From assembly GCA_903865015.1 (NCBI GenBank), contig CAIPID010000308.1, positions 1 to 33,919 on the forward strand: 33,919 bases of DNA. Reading direction: 5' to 3'. This stretch comes from an uncultured beta proteobacterium (GTDB lineage Bacteria > Pseudomonadota > Gammaproteobacteria > Burkholderiales > Burkholderiaceae_B). The position numbers and the translations under genes are program-made. The notes beneath the pieces were generated by a model. That model was given only the letters and a program-made list of their open reading frames with translations, was not told where the DNA came from and did no database searches. This document shows positions 15,562 through 23,350 of this stretch, one piece after another (position 1 is the stretch's first letter; each line of letters begins with the position of its first letter).

Positions 15562-16950
15562 TTACTCCATCACCTTGTAATCAGCCGCCACATCAAAATC
15601 AATCTCACCCAGTGCTTTGACTTCCTCAGGTGTGAAACCTGGGGCGACAGCCTCAAGCACAAACCTGCCATCCACCCAGTGCAACACTGCCAGATCGGTC
15701 ACCAGCCAGTCAACACAGTTGCGACCAGTTAGTGGATATTTACACTGCCGTGGCAATTTGGTCCTGCCTTTACTATCCGCATGCTCCATCACGATGATCA
15801 GCTCTACCTCGCCCGAGATCAGATCCATCGCACCACCAATGCCACCACGCTTTGCGTCAGTAATGCTCCAGTTTGCAACGTTACCTTCGCGATCAACCTC
15901 ATATGCTCCGAGGATGACCGTATCGATGTGCCCGCCTCGCGCCATTTCAAAAGAAGTCACGCTTTCAAAGAAGGAGGTTCCAGGAATCGCTTCGACAAAC
16001 TGCCCGCCAGCATTAAAGACATCCGGATCCACTGCATCACCCGACACAATTCCTCCGTAACCGAGCACACCATTTTCAGCATGCAGCCACACACCACGGC
16101 CACCAAGGAAATTAGAAACCTGCGTTGGAATACCAACGCCCAGGTTGACATAGGTGTCATTGCGAACAATTTTTGCTGCATTTTTCGCAATACCATTGCG
16201 TGTCAGCGCTTGCTTACCGTTATAGGTACGCGCGCTATCAGCTGGACGTTTCTCTGCGCGCGTCAAGGTTTTAACATCGATCGGATCGGTAATCTTCAAC
16301 ACGCGGGAAACAAAAATCCCGGGCAGATCAATCAACTCTGGGGGTAATTCACCAACCTCAACAATTTCTTCGACTTCGACGATCGCGATACGTGCTGCTT
16401 TGGCGAAAGCAGTATTGAAATTAGCACTGCCTCCACGGAATTGCACATTACCAGCGCGGTCAGCGCGATAAGCACTCAAAAAAGCAAAATCGACATTAAT
16501 CGCATGCTCGAGCACATGAGGCTTGCCATTGAAATAACGAATGTCTTTGCCCTCAGCTAAATCAGTATCTACGCCTGTTGGTGAATAAAATGCCGGGATC
16601 CCCGCACCACCTGCACGACAACGCTCAACCAGAATACCCTGAGGCACCAACTCAACCTCAAGTGTGCCAGCGGCAATTCTTCGCTCACCTTCTGTCTGCA
16701 TCCCTGCGCGGATTGAAAACGCGGCGACCAACTTTTTGACTTGATTGTTTTCTACCAGCAACTGACCTTTTTCTGCAGGTGCGCCCAGAGAATTACACAC
16801 CAGCGTCAAATCCTCTGTGCCTTTATCTCTTAGTGCAAAGATCAACGTATTTGGAAAACGATGCGCGAGTCCAAAACCGGAAATAGCAACACTCGCACCA
16901 TCAGTAATATCTGCAATAGCCTGCTCGGCAGAAGCAACGACCTTATCCAT
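15562..16950 (-). CDS. Fused alpha-beta type I (3-oxoacid) CoA transferase
   Basis: A 462-residue single-chain CoA transferase in which the A subunit (residues 1-235, with ISGFGLAHRFPN and RAGGAGIPAFYSPTGV) and the B subunit (about 250-462) are joined, as in mitochondrial SCOT. Bacterial enzymes are more often split into two genes. The catalytic glutamate is Glu292 in HAENGVLGYG, matching the SENG motif. It would use succinyl-CoA or acetyl-CoA to activate a 3-oxo acid such as acetoacetate or a longer homologue. It lies 13 nt after the Bug gene and 5 nt before the type III CoA transferase. Confidence 0.88.
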   Translation of the reverse strand: MDKVVASAEQAIADITDGASVAISGFGLAHRFPNTLIFALRDKGTEDLTLVCNSLGAPAEKGQLLVENNQVKKLVAAFSIRAGMQTEGERRIAAGTLEVELVPQGILVERCRAGGAGIPAFYSPTGVDTDLAEGKDIRYFNGKPHVLEHAINVDFAFLSAYRADRAGNVQFRGGSANFNTAFAKAARIAIVEVEEIVEVGELPPELIDLPGIFVSRVLKITDPIDVKTLTRAEKRPADSARTYNGKQALTRNGIAKNAAKIVRNDTYVNLGVGIPTQVSNFLGGRGVWLHAENGVLGYGGIVSGDAVDPDVFNAGGQFVEAIPGTSFFESVTSFEMARGGHIDTVILGAYEVDREGNVANWSITDAKRGGIGGAMDLISGEVELIIVMEHADSKGRTKLPRQCKYPLTGRNCVDWLVTDLAVLHWVDGRFVLEAVAPGFTPEEVKALGEIDFDVAADYKVME

Positions 16951-16963
16951 ACAAATCCTTTAA

Positions 16964-17920
16964 TTATTCAAGTCTGATGTTGAGTATTTTGTTGAGCTCC
17001 GTCAACTCGCGTTTTTCTTCTGTCATCGCAGCAAGAAATTGCTTGGGATCCAACAATGTTAGTTGCGAACCTGAAGCCTCAATACGAGCACGAACTTCAG
17101 GCTGATTAAAATATTTAACACTTTCGGTATACAACGTCTGAATAATGCTCTCAGGCGTACCTGCCGGAGCAAGTAATCCATACCAGGAACCGCTGACGTT
17201 TTTAATACCTTGCTCCGTAAATGTCGGAACGTCGGGCAGTGCTTTAGAGCGTACTGGAGACGCAACCCCTAGCGCACGCAACTTTCCAGACTGAATATAC
17301 GGCAACATCGCAGAGAGATTTAAAAACGTCGCATCAACATGGCCACCCAACATATCGTTAACAACCGGCGCGGCACCTTTGTAGGGTACATGAGTCATTT
17401 TGACATTTGCTTCGAGTTGAAATATCTCGCCCGTAATGTGCGTAGGCCCTGCTGTACCGCTTGAGCCATAAGTTAATGTTTTAGTTTTCGCTAATGCGAT
17501 AAATTCTTTGAGATTATTCGCCTGAATATGTGGCGCGATCACCAACATATTGGGTACATCGATGATTTTCAATATGGGTGCAAACTCCTTAATCCCATCA
17601 TAAGGAGGGGTCACACTAAAGACTGGAACGGCCGTATTAGGTCCCCCACTGGCTATCAATAACGTATAGCCGTTCGGTGCCGATTTGGCGACAAACGAAG
17701 TACCTATCGCGCCACTCCCACCTGGCTTGGCTTCAACCACAAAGCTCTGGCCAAGCGACTTTGACAATCCAGCAGCCAGTTCGCGACCAATCTGATCTGC
17801 AGGCCCACCGGCCGGGTAGGGATTAATCAGTCGGACCGGTTTATCCGGATAAGATTGGGCAGAGGTAACGATGGGTGCGAGAGTAAGTAAAAGAATGCAG
17901 GCTTGCAGTATTTTTTTCAA
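16964..17920 (-). CDS. Bug/TctC family periplasmic solute-binding protein
   Basis: A 318-residue exported binding protein with a clean signal peptide (KKILQACILLLTLAP, cleavage near TSA-QSYPDKPV) and the family signature YPDKPVRLINPYPAGGPADQ. The later THVPYKGAAPVVNDMLGGHV stretch is the typical ligand-site loop. It lies inside the eight-gene catabolic operon, between the MBL hydrolase and the CoA transferase, so it most likely binds the carboxylate that the operon degrades. No membrane transporter subunits are encoded nearby. Confidence 0.92.
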   Translation of the reverse strand: MKKILQACILLLTLAPIVTSAQSYPDKPVRLINPYPAGGPADQIGRELAAGLSKSLGQSFVVEAKPGGSGAIGTSFVAKSAPNGYTLLIASGGPNTAVPVFSVTPPYDGIKEFAPILKIIDVPNMLVIAPHIQANNLKEFIALAKTKTLTYGSSGTAGPTHITGEIFQLEANVKMTHVPYKGAAPVVNDMLGGHVDATFLNLSAMLPYIQSGKLRALGVASPVRSKALPDVPTFTEQGIKNVSGSWYGLLAPAGTPESIIQTLYTESVKYFNQPEVRARIEASGSQLTLLDPKQFLAAMTEEKRELTELNKILNIRLE

Positions 17921-17953
17921 CGTTGTCTCCGTTATGCAAAGCGCAAAGTTTAT

Positions 17954-18853
17954 TTACTCGCCACGTATCTCTGGCTCGACAGGCTCAAACCGATAACCAT
18001 GCTCGCTATTGCCACGCACATAGCCACAATGCGGCCAGCCAAAATGCACAGGCATGATCAGCGCATTGCGCTCGGCCGCGCGCTTGAGAAACAGGGCACG
18101 CGATGCGCGGGCCTGCTCTGCATCCGCATCAATCCAGGTATTGACATGAGGCATCGCGATCTGCAGCGGGCTGTGCATCACGTCACCTGCAAAGATAGCC
18201 TCTTTACCCTCTGAGCGCAGACGAAAATGAATTGATCCCGGTGTGTGGCCTGGCATAGCTTCTGCCTCTAAACATCCAGCGACCAGATCACCGTCATCGA
18301 TAAAATCAATCAGCCCAGCCTCATATAGCGGCAATACGCTGTCTTCAAAGGAGCCACTAATCACCCCTTTATCACCATTTTTATAAGCAGCATATGCGGC
18401 TTCGAAGTCGACCCGTGGCATCAAGTGCCGTGCATTGGGGAACATAGGCTGCCAGCTGCCATCTACCATTTTTGTACCCCAGCCGACGTGGTCGGGGTGA
18501 AAGTGCGTCACCACCACATGGGTCACATTTTTAGGATCCGCACCCGCAGCAGAGAGCCATAAAGGGGTCAGCGTATTAAGATTATTCATACGCTCAGAGG
18601 CGCGTTTTTTGTTGTTACCCACGCCCAGGTCGATCACAATGACTTTGTCGTCAATGTGCATCACCCACAACTGCATGGCGACGATAAATCGCTCGAGCTT
18701 AATGTTGTAGTGATGCGGTGCAAGCCAGGATAAGTGCTGTTTGACCTCGCGCGCATCTAACTGAGGAAAGACGAAATCCGCCGCATGCGTTGGACCGCTG
18801 TATTCGATGACGTTGTAGATCTTGGCTTTGCCGACATGGCGCGAGTAAATCAT
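17954..18853 (-). CDS. MBL-fold metallohydrolase
   Basis: A 299-residue metallo-beta-lactamase-fold hydrolase. The metal motif is THFHPDHVGW with His117, His119, Asp121 and His122. MPGHTPGSIHF supplies the next His, FAGDVMHSP the bridging Asp, and a late VHFGWPHCG the last His. The arrangement resembles lactonases and other small-molecule hydrolases of the superfamily (N-acyl-homoserine lactonase-like) rather than beta-lactamases. There is no signal peptide. In this operon a role in opening a lactone or hydrolysing a thioester intermediate is plausible, but this is inference. It is separated by 80 bp from the upstream gene, the largest gap in the operon. Confidence 0.85.
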   Translation of the reverse strand: MIYSRHVGKAKIYNVIEYSGPTHAADFVFPQLDAREVKQHLSWLAPHHYNIKLERFIVAMQLWVMHIDDKVIVIDLGVGNNKKRASERMNNLNTLTPLWLSAAGADPKNVTHVVVTHFHPDHVGWGTKMVDGSWQPMFPNARHLMPRVDFEAAYAAYKNGDKGVISGSFEDSVLPLYEAGLIDFIDDGDLVAGCLEAEAMPGHTPGSIHFRLRSEGKEAIFAGDVMHSPLQIAMPHVNTWIDADAEQARASRALFLKRAAERNALIMPVHFGWPHCGYVRGNSEHGYRFEPVEPEIRGE

Positions 18854-18933
18854 GTTGTTGTCCCGTTATATTTTTTTGTGTTTTTGTCAGTAATGTATTA
18901 GCGACCTTTTCGCGATTAGACACTAACCACCCG

Positions 18934-19659
18934 TCACTCAACCAAACGATAGGTCAGTCGCCACCGCGTATCGCGATTCATCCAGACATCAGGCCCAGCG
19001 GAAAATGAATTGCCACTCGGATCGGCAGTCAGTCTGCCTTTCATAAACACTTGTGCAGCCGCCTCATTTTTTAAACCATACATCGCAAGAAAATCGGGAA
19101 CGCCAGGTGCTGGATGCATAAATTCGCGCAGACATTTATAACGTGCACCACTGACAAAGCCATAGCCCTTCATGACTTCGCCAACGTGAATATCGTTATA
19201 AAAAGCATTGAACTTGGCAAGTTCAGTTTCATCCGCTCCAGCAGCTGCGGACATACCAACCAGATACATATAAGGTGCGGCTGAGACTTGCTGTTCACCC
19301 GGTGCGTTCATCAGGTGTTGCCACATCAGACGCCACTTGGTTTGTCGTTGCTGCCAGGCGGCTGGGCCATCGCTGTAAACAGGCCGAGCGCTCGCAGGTC
19401 CGTCGTTGCGGTCGATATAGAGCTGCGCGGCCTCTTTGCTCTCGACATCGTAGGCTGCGATAAAGCGAGGACCACGTGGTCCGCGAGGGTCATCTTGTAC
19501 AAGCTCATAACGACGTCCGCGCAAAAAACCAGGATTACTGGAGAGGACTTCCGGACGATGCGTATTGCTATAAAAGGCGTTGAAATCAGCTACATCTTTA
19601 GCGCTGGTATCGGCAGGGATATCCATACCGACCCAGTACGTATACAAGGCATCACTCAT
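18934..19659 (-). CDS. EthD-like protein with an internal duplication
   Basis: A 241-residue protein made of two copies of a ferredoxin-like dimeric alpha-beta barrel unit. Copy 1 (about 7-115) has YWVGMDIP, FNAFYSNTHRPEVL, and TKWRLMWQHL. Copy 2 (about 131-241) has YLVGMSAA, FNAFYNDIHVGEVM, and TRWRLTYRLVE. The repeated F-N-A-F-Y-x2-x-H core resembles EthD-type proteins, which occur in many catabolic clusters with poorly defined roles (isomerase, lyase or binding). The fusion probably folds on itself as a one-chain dimer. It lies 17 nt after the DUF35 gene. No catalytic function is assigned. Confidence 0.65.
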   Translation of the reverse strand: MSDALYTYWVGMDIPADTSAKDVADFNAFYSNTHRPEVLSSNPGFLRGRRYELVQDDPRGPRGPRFIAAYDVESKEAAQLYIDRNDGPASARPVYSDGPAAWQQRQTKWRLMWQHLMNAPGEQQVSAAPYMYLVGMSAAAGADETELAKFNAFYNDIHVGEVMKGYGFVSGARYKCLREFMHPAPGVPDFLAMYGLKNEAAAQVFMKGRLTADPSGNSFSAGPDVWMNRDTRWRLTYRLVE

Positions 19660-19676
19660 CGACGATCCTTATCCGC

Positions 19677-20078
19677 TCAAGCCAACTTAAACATCGGGAT
19701 TCCAGGACCGTCTTCGCTCGGCTTGAAAGTAACAATCACTTTCTGACCAATACGTATCGTATCCAGATCACAATCAACGATATTGGTGAGCATGGTCACA
19801 CCTTCGTCGAGCGTGACATAGGCGATTGCATAGGGCGTGGGACCGGAGGCGCGCGTCACGCTATAGCTATAGACGGTGCCTGTTCCTTTTGATTCTTTCC
19901 ATTCTGTTTTATCGCTAAAACAAAATGGGCACAATGCACGAGGATAATGATGGTACTGACCGCAGTCATTGCAATACTTCAACAGAAACTTGCCCAGCGT
20001 CGCTGCCTCGAAATACGTCTCGTCGCCATAATTCAATTTTGGGGCGGGGATTTTTCTGTCTTGATAAGGTGTGCTCAT
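19677..20078 (-). CDS. DUF35 Zn-ribbon / OB-fold protein, thiolase partner
   Basis: A 133-residue protein with a rubredoxin-like zinc ribbon in its N-terminal half (Cys36-x2-Cys39 and Cys50-Pro-Phe-Cys53: KYCNDCGQYHHYPRALCPFC) and an OB-fold second half (GTGTVYSYSVTRASGPTPYA, VTLDEG, GQKVIVTF). DUF35 proteins bind tightly to SCP2-type thiolase-like proteins, forming the acyl-CoA channel in thiolase complexes and in steroid side-chain retro-aldolases (Ltp2-ChsH2). The gene starts 5 nt after the stop of the thiolase gene, so the two products almost certainly form one complex. Confidence 0.9.
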   Translation of the reverse strand: MSTPYQDRKIPAPKLNYGDETYFEAATLGKFLLKYCNDCGQYHHYPRALCPFCFSDKTEWKESKGTGTVYSYSVTRASGPTPYAIAYVTLDEGVTMLTNIVDCDLDTIRIGQKVIVTFKPSEDGPGIPMFKLA

Positions 20079-20083
20079 CTTAC

Positions 20084-21241
20084 TTACTCCCTTTCCATAA
20101 TGAGTGTGGCACTGCCATGGCGCGTGCTCAGTGAGCCGCCTGTGCCATGCGCGAGCGCGATATCGCAGTTTTTGACCTGAACCATCGGGTGGGCTTCGCC
20201 ACGCAATTGACGGACAGCTTCGATGATCTTGGTGATCCCACCGCGGTTAACAGGATGGTTATTACACAAGCCACCACCATCGGTGTTGAATGGCAGCTTG
20301 CCTACGCCGGAGATCAGGTTCCCATCCATCACAAACTTTCCACCCTCGCCTTTTTTGCAAAAACCAAGATCTTCCAGTGTCATGATGACTGTGATGGTGA
20401 AGCTATCGTAAATAGATGCGTATTTGATATCACTCGGTTTAACACCAGCCTCGGCAAATGCAATCGGGCCCGAGCGCACTGCGCCCGTATAAGTGATGTC
20501 TACTTTGCCGCCCATCTGCCCCTTTGGCGACTCACCTGCACCAATCAGTTTGACCAATGGGCGTTTCAGCGTTTTTGCAATCTCGGGACTGACAACAATC
20601 ACTGCTCCACCGCCATCCGTCACCACACAGCAATCCATACGATGCAAGGGGTCTGCGATCATAGGTGAATTCAGGACGTCCTGGACGGTCACAACTTTTT
20701 TCAGATAGGCATTGGGATTATGTTGCGCATGCTGCGATGCTGCAACCTTTACCCAGGCCATTTGTTCGTTGGTCGTACCAAACTCATACATATGGCGCAT
20801 CGCTGCCAAGGCATAGAGATTGACTGTGACAGGGCCGTAGGGCATTTCAAATGGCGTGTCGGGAATTGCCGAATCCAGCTCACGCACAATCGTACCTGGC
20901 CGGCCAAATCCTGCACAGGTAATCAGCGCAACGCTACATTTACCGGCGGCGATCGCCTCTGCAGCATGCGCAACCAGGTATAGGTAAGACGAGCCACCCG
21001 TATTAGTCGAGTCCGAATGCTTAACAGTCAGGCCCATGTAGTCGATCATATTGATGCCACCGAGCCCACCAGGCGCGTCGGTCGAGCAAAAATATCCGTC
21101 CACATCATGAATGGTCAGTCCGGCATCCTCAAGTGCCCCTTTGGCACACTCAGCATGGAGTTGTGCGAGGGATTTATTCTCTATCTTGCGTGCGGGATGC
21201 TCAAAGATCCCGGCGATATACGCCTTGCCTCGTATGCTCAT
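20084..21241 (-). CDS. SCP2-type thiolase-like protein, nucleophilic Cys apparently absent
   Basis: A 385-residue thiolase-fold protein, first gene of the eight-gene operon. The ATG has GGAG 11 nt upstream. Family signatures: LEDAGLTIHDVDGYF (37-51), HSDSTNTGGSSYLYLV (75-90), VTDGGGAVIV, IYDSFTI (277-283), and a C-terminal NTDGGGLCNNHPVNRGG (319-335) and AHGTGGSLSTRHGSATLIM. Degradative thiolases carry the nucleophilic cysteine in the segment that here reads STNTGGSS, which has no Cys. Thiolase-like proteins with this change and a DUF35 partner include the Ltp2 retro-aldol lyases. The protein may therefore cleave a beta-hydroxyacyl-CoA by retro-aldol reaction rather than thiolysis. Confidence 0.88.
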   Translation of the reverse strand: MSIRGKAYIAGIFEHPARKIENKSLAQLHAECAKGALEDAGLTIHDVDGYFCSTDAPGGLGGINMIDYMGLTVKHSDSTNTGGSSYLYLVAHAAEAIAAGKCSVALITCAGFGRPGTIVRELDSAIPDTPFEMPYGPVTVNLYALAAMRHMYEFGTTNEQMAWVKVAASQHAQHNPNAYLKKVVTVQDVLNSPMIADPLHRMDCCVVTDGGGAVIVVSPEIAKTLKRPLVKLIGAGESPKGQMGGKVDITYTGAVRSGPIAFAEAGVKPSDIKYASIYDSFTITVIMTLEDLGFCKKGEGGKFVMDGNLISGVGKLPFNTDGGGLCNNHPVNRGGITKIIEAVRQLRGEAHPMVQVKNCDIALAHGTGGSLSTRHGSATLIMERE

Positions 21242-21456
21242 TTCTTACTGTCTCCGTAAATCTTTTTTAGCCCAAAATTTATTCTTTTGGGTCGATATGC
21301 TTTATTTGCAAATACCGTACTGTTTTATACCACTCATTGCTTGAACAACCAATATTTGCACTGGAGATCAATAACTTGACGAACGGAACCACCATGCGGT
21401 TTACTCGGGATACCTCACATCACATCGCATCACATCAACCGCAAGATTACAAAAAA
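21242..21456. promoter_or_regulatory. Divergent promoter region between the eight-gene operon and the third Bug gene
   Basis: These 215 bp separate the thiolase gene (leftward) from a Bug gene (rightward). The region is fairly AT-rich (21,255-21,330) and must hold both promoters if, as assumed, the Bug signal peptide starts at 21,457. No regulator gene is adjacent to either, so control of this locus comes from elsewhere. I see no convincing long palindrome. Confidence 0.4.
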
Positions 21457-22425
21457 ATGTCAAAAATCTTTGCTTATTTTTTTATTGCAGCATTTTCCTG
21501 CTTGCAGATTGGCGTGACCAATGCAGCAGAATTCCCTGACAAAAGCATCAGAATTGTCGTCCCTTTTCCTGCAGGTGGAGCGGCCGATACCTTAACCCGT
21601 GTGATTGGCGTGAAGCTCTCCGCGATCCTTGGTCAAGCTGTTGTTGTACAAAACATGCCTGGTGCAGGCACGATCATTGGTACATCCAACGTAGCGAAGT
21701 CAGCCCCCGACGGTTACTCACTCCTCATTATTGCCAACAGCTTTCTGATTAACGCAAAACTTCAAAAAGAATTGCCCTATGACGGACTCAACGCGCTCAC
21801 TCCTGTCGCGATGCTGGTCAACTCTCCGCAAGTGATTGCTGTAAATGCCACTAGCCCGTACAAAAATTTTGCAGAGCTATTAAATAAATCAAAAGAGTCT
21901 GGCAGCGCGATGAGCTATTCAACGGTCGGTCCTAACACCTCACAAAATATCGCTGGTGAGTTATTGAAGTCGCGTACCGGACTGGCGGCAGTTTATGTTC
22001 CCTTTGCCGGTGGTGCCTTGGCAGGTAATGCTGTCGCAGGAGGTCATGTCACCATGGTATTAACTAACTGGAACGAGATCACAGCGAACGTCCAGTCTGG
22101 CAAACTGCGCCCCTTGGCTGTGACAACCAAACAGAGGATTGAACCACTCAAAGATACGCCAACGCTTATCGAGCTTGGCTATCCCGAGGTAGATGTTGAT
22201 GTCTGGTTTGGCGCAGCCGCGCCACGAGGTACGCCACCCGCGGTGCTAGACAAACTGTCTGAATCATTTAAAGCTGCCATCGCGGATCCCGAAGTTCAAA
22301 AGCAACTGGTCGCCGCAGGCTTTACACCTGACTATCAAGACCGCCAAGTATTCACCCAAAAGATCAAGACTCAATACGAATTCTTATCAAAACTGATTGA
22401 TGAGATGGGGATGAAGGCTGAGTAA
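21457..22425 (+). CDS. Bug/TctC family periplasmic solute-binding protein
   Basis: A 322-residue exported binding protein. From the ATG at 21,457 the signal peptide is MSKIFAYFFIAAFSCLQIG, cleaved near TNA-AEFPDKSI. The signature FPDKSIRIVVPFPAGGAADT follows. Two earlier in-frame starts exist; the ATG at 21,394 has a better ribosome-binding site (GGAA) but adds 21 polar residues before the signal peptide. It diverges from the eight-gene CoA/thiolase operon, which contains its own Bug gene, so this locus has two binding proteins, perhaps for related substrates. Confidence 0.9.
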   Translation: MSKIFAYFFIAAFSCLQIGVTNAAEFPDKSIRIVVPFPAGGAADTLTRVIGVKLSAILGQAVVVQNMPGAGTIIGTSNVAKSAPDGYSLLIIANSFLINAKLQKELPYDGLNALTPVAMLVNSPQVIAVNATSPYKNFAELLNKSKESGSAMSYSTVGPNTSQNIAGELLKSRTGLAAVYVPFAGGALAGNAVAGGHVTMVLTNWNEITANVQSGKLRPLAVTTKQRIEPLKDTPTLIELGYPEVDVDVWFGAAAPRGTPPAVLDKLSESFKAAIADPEVQKQLVAAGFTPDYQDRQVFTQKIKTQYEFLSKLIDEMGMKAE

Positions 22426-22460
22426 CATAGCACCCTAAAAGATAGCACCCTGAGAGTCTT

Positions 22461-22483
22461 AAAAATCATTGACGCCCGATGAT
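22461..22483 (-). terminator. Possible intrinsic terminator of the acetolactate operon
   Basis: On the minus strand, directly after the budA stop, ATCAT and ATGAT can pair around a 9-nt loop and are followed by five Ts. The stem is short and weak, so termination may need Rho. The remaining bases up to the convergent Bug gene contain only a duplicated ATAGCACCCT. Confidence 0.35.
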
Positions 22484-22484
22484 G

Positions 22485-23345
22485 CTATTTGACGCGCGCG
22501 CCCTCTGCCTGACCTAATGCAGCAGTGGGATCCCCGGTTAGATCTGCCGCAAGAAATTGTGGCGACTCCGGCAAGGCCAGCACGAGATTATTGGCATCCA
22601 TCACCTGAAGCTTCAGGTTAGATGCTTTGATCCCAAGCACATGACCACCGTGCTGATGATCAGCCGATAGCAAGTGCAGGTGGTAGCCAGGAATGTTAAG
22701 GGTTTTGGCATAGCCCGGCGACCAAAATCCAAGTAACGTGCCAGCAAAATTATTCAATTTAAATTCAGACTGATGACTCGTAGCAGTAACTAGATCCTCA
22801 CCTGGAGCCGACTTACACGCTACGCGATAATGAAGCTCTTCAAAAACACCGTCTATGCGAATCGCTGCAAAAAGATTTTCCGAATGACGATACTGCTCAA
22901 GCTGCGAGCATAAGTCTTCCCAGCTGCTTACGGCATCAATCGTCGCACGTCGATCGGCTTCAAATTCAGTACTCACCCAGAAAGGGGCCGTGGCTGTGTC
23001 CGCGGGTTGAATAACCGAGCCATTACCAAGTGCCTGATAAACGTGACCATCAAGCATGAGTCCCTCACCATTAAGGGAATCAAAAGTACCCAACCCGAAA
23101 TCACCATGCGCCTTAATGTCGCCGACCGAAACACAGCCCTGATAGACGCCCTGAACCAGCGCTGCAGACGTTGAAACCTGATAAAGCGTGTGATGTTCAA
23201 CTCCAAGCGCTTTCGCCAACGCATCCTGGACCACGTGATCGAGCGACTCACCCGTCTCCTCACAGCGCTTTTTAAGGGCTTGCAGGAGGGTTTGAGAGAG
23301 GTTTACGTTGAGAGGGGAGCTACCCGGTATTTTTGAGTGAGCCAT
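22485..23345 (-). CDS. budA: Acetolactate decarboxylase with N-terminal ribbon-helix-helix-like extension
   Basis: A 286-residue protein that decarboxylates 2-acetolactate to acetoin. The catalytic domain begins at about residue 54 (LYQVSTSAALVQGVYQG, then HGDFGLGTFDSLNGE) and carries the zinc-site motif HLHLLSADHQHGGHVLG. Typical enzymes are about 255-260 residues. The extra N-terminal part (residues 12-49: LNVNLSQTLLQALKKRC, then EETGESLDHVVQDALAKAL) looks like a ribbon-helix-helix DNA-binding unit of CopG/Arc type. The ATG at 23,345 is used; an in-frame TTG overlapping the alsS stop is the alternative. It forms an operon with the acetolactate synthase gene upstream, 5 nt away. Confidence 0.88.
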   Translation of the reverse strand: MAHSKIPGSSPLNVNLSQTLLQALKKRCEETGESLDHVVQDALAKALGVEHHTLYQVSTSAALVQGVYQGCVSVGDIKAHGDFGLGTFDSLNGEGLMLDGHVYQALGNGSVIQPADTATAPFWVSTEFEADRRATIDAVSSWEDLCSQLEQYRHSENLFAAIRIDGVFEELHYRVACKSAPGEDLVTATSHQSEFKLNNFAGTLLGFWSPGYAKTLNIPGYHLHLLSADHQHGGHVLGIKASNLKLQVMDANNLVLALPESPQFLAADLTGDPTAALGQAEGARVK

Positions 23346-23350
23346 GGCAA

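Noticed and set aside
14341-21344. Many plus-strand open frames opposite the eight-gene operon
   Set aside because: They are antisense shadows of strongly recognisable enzymes and show no ribosome-binding sites or family motifs.
22427-22452. Duplicated ATAGCACCCT after the third Bug gene
   Set aside because: A 10-bp tandem duplication in a short intergenic region is not informative by itself.
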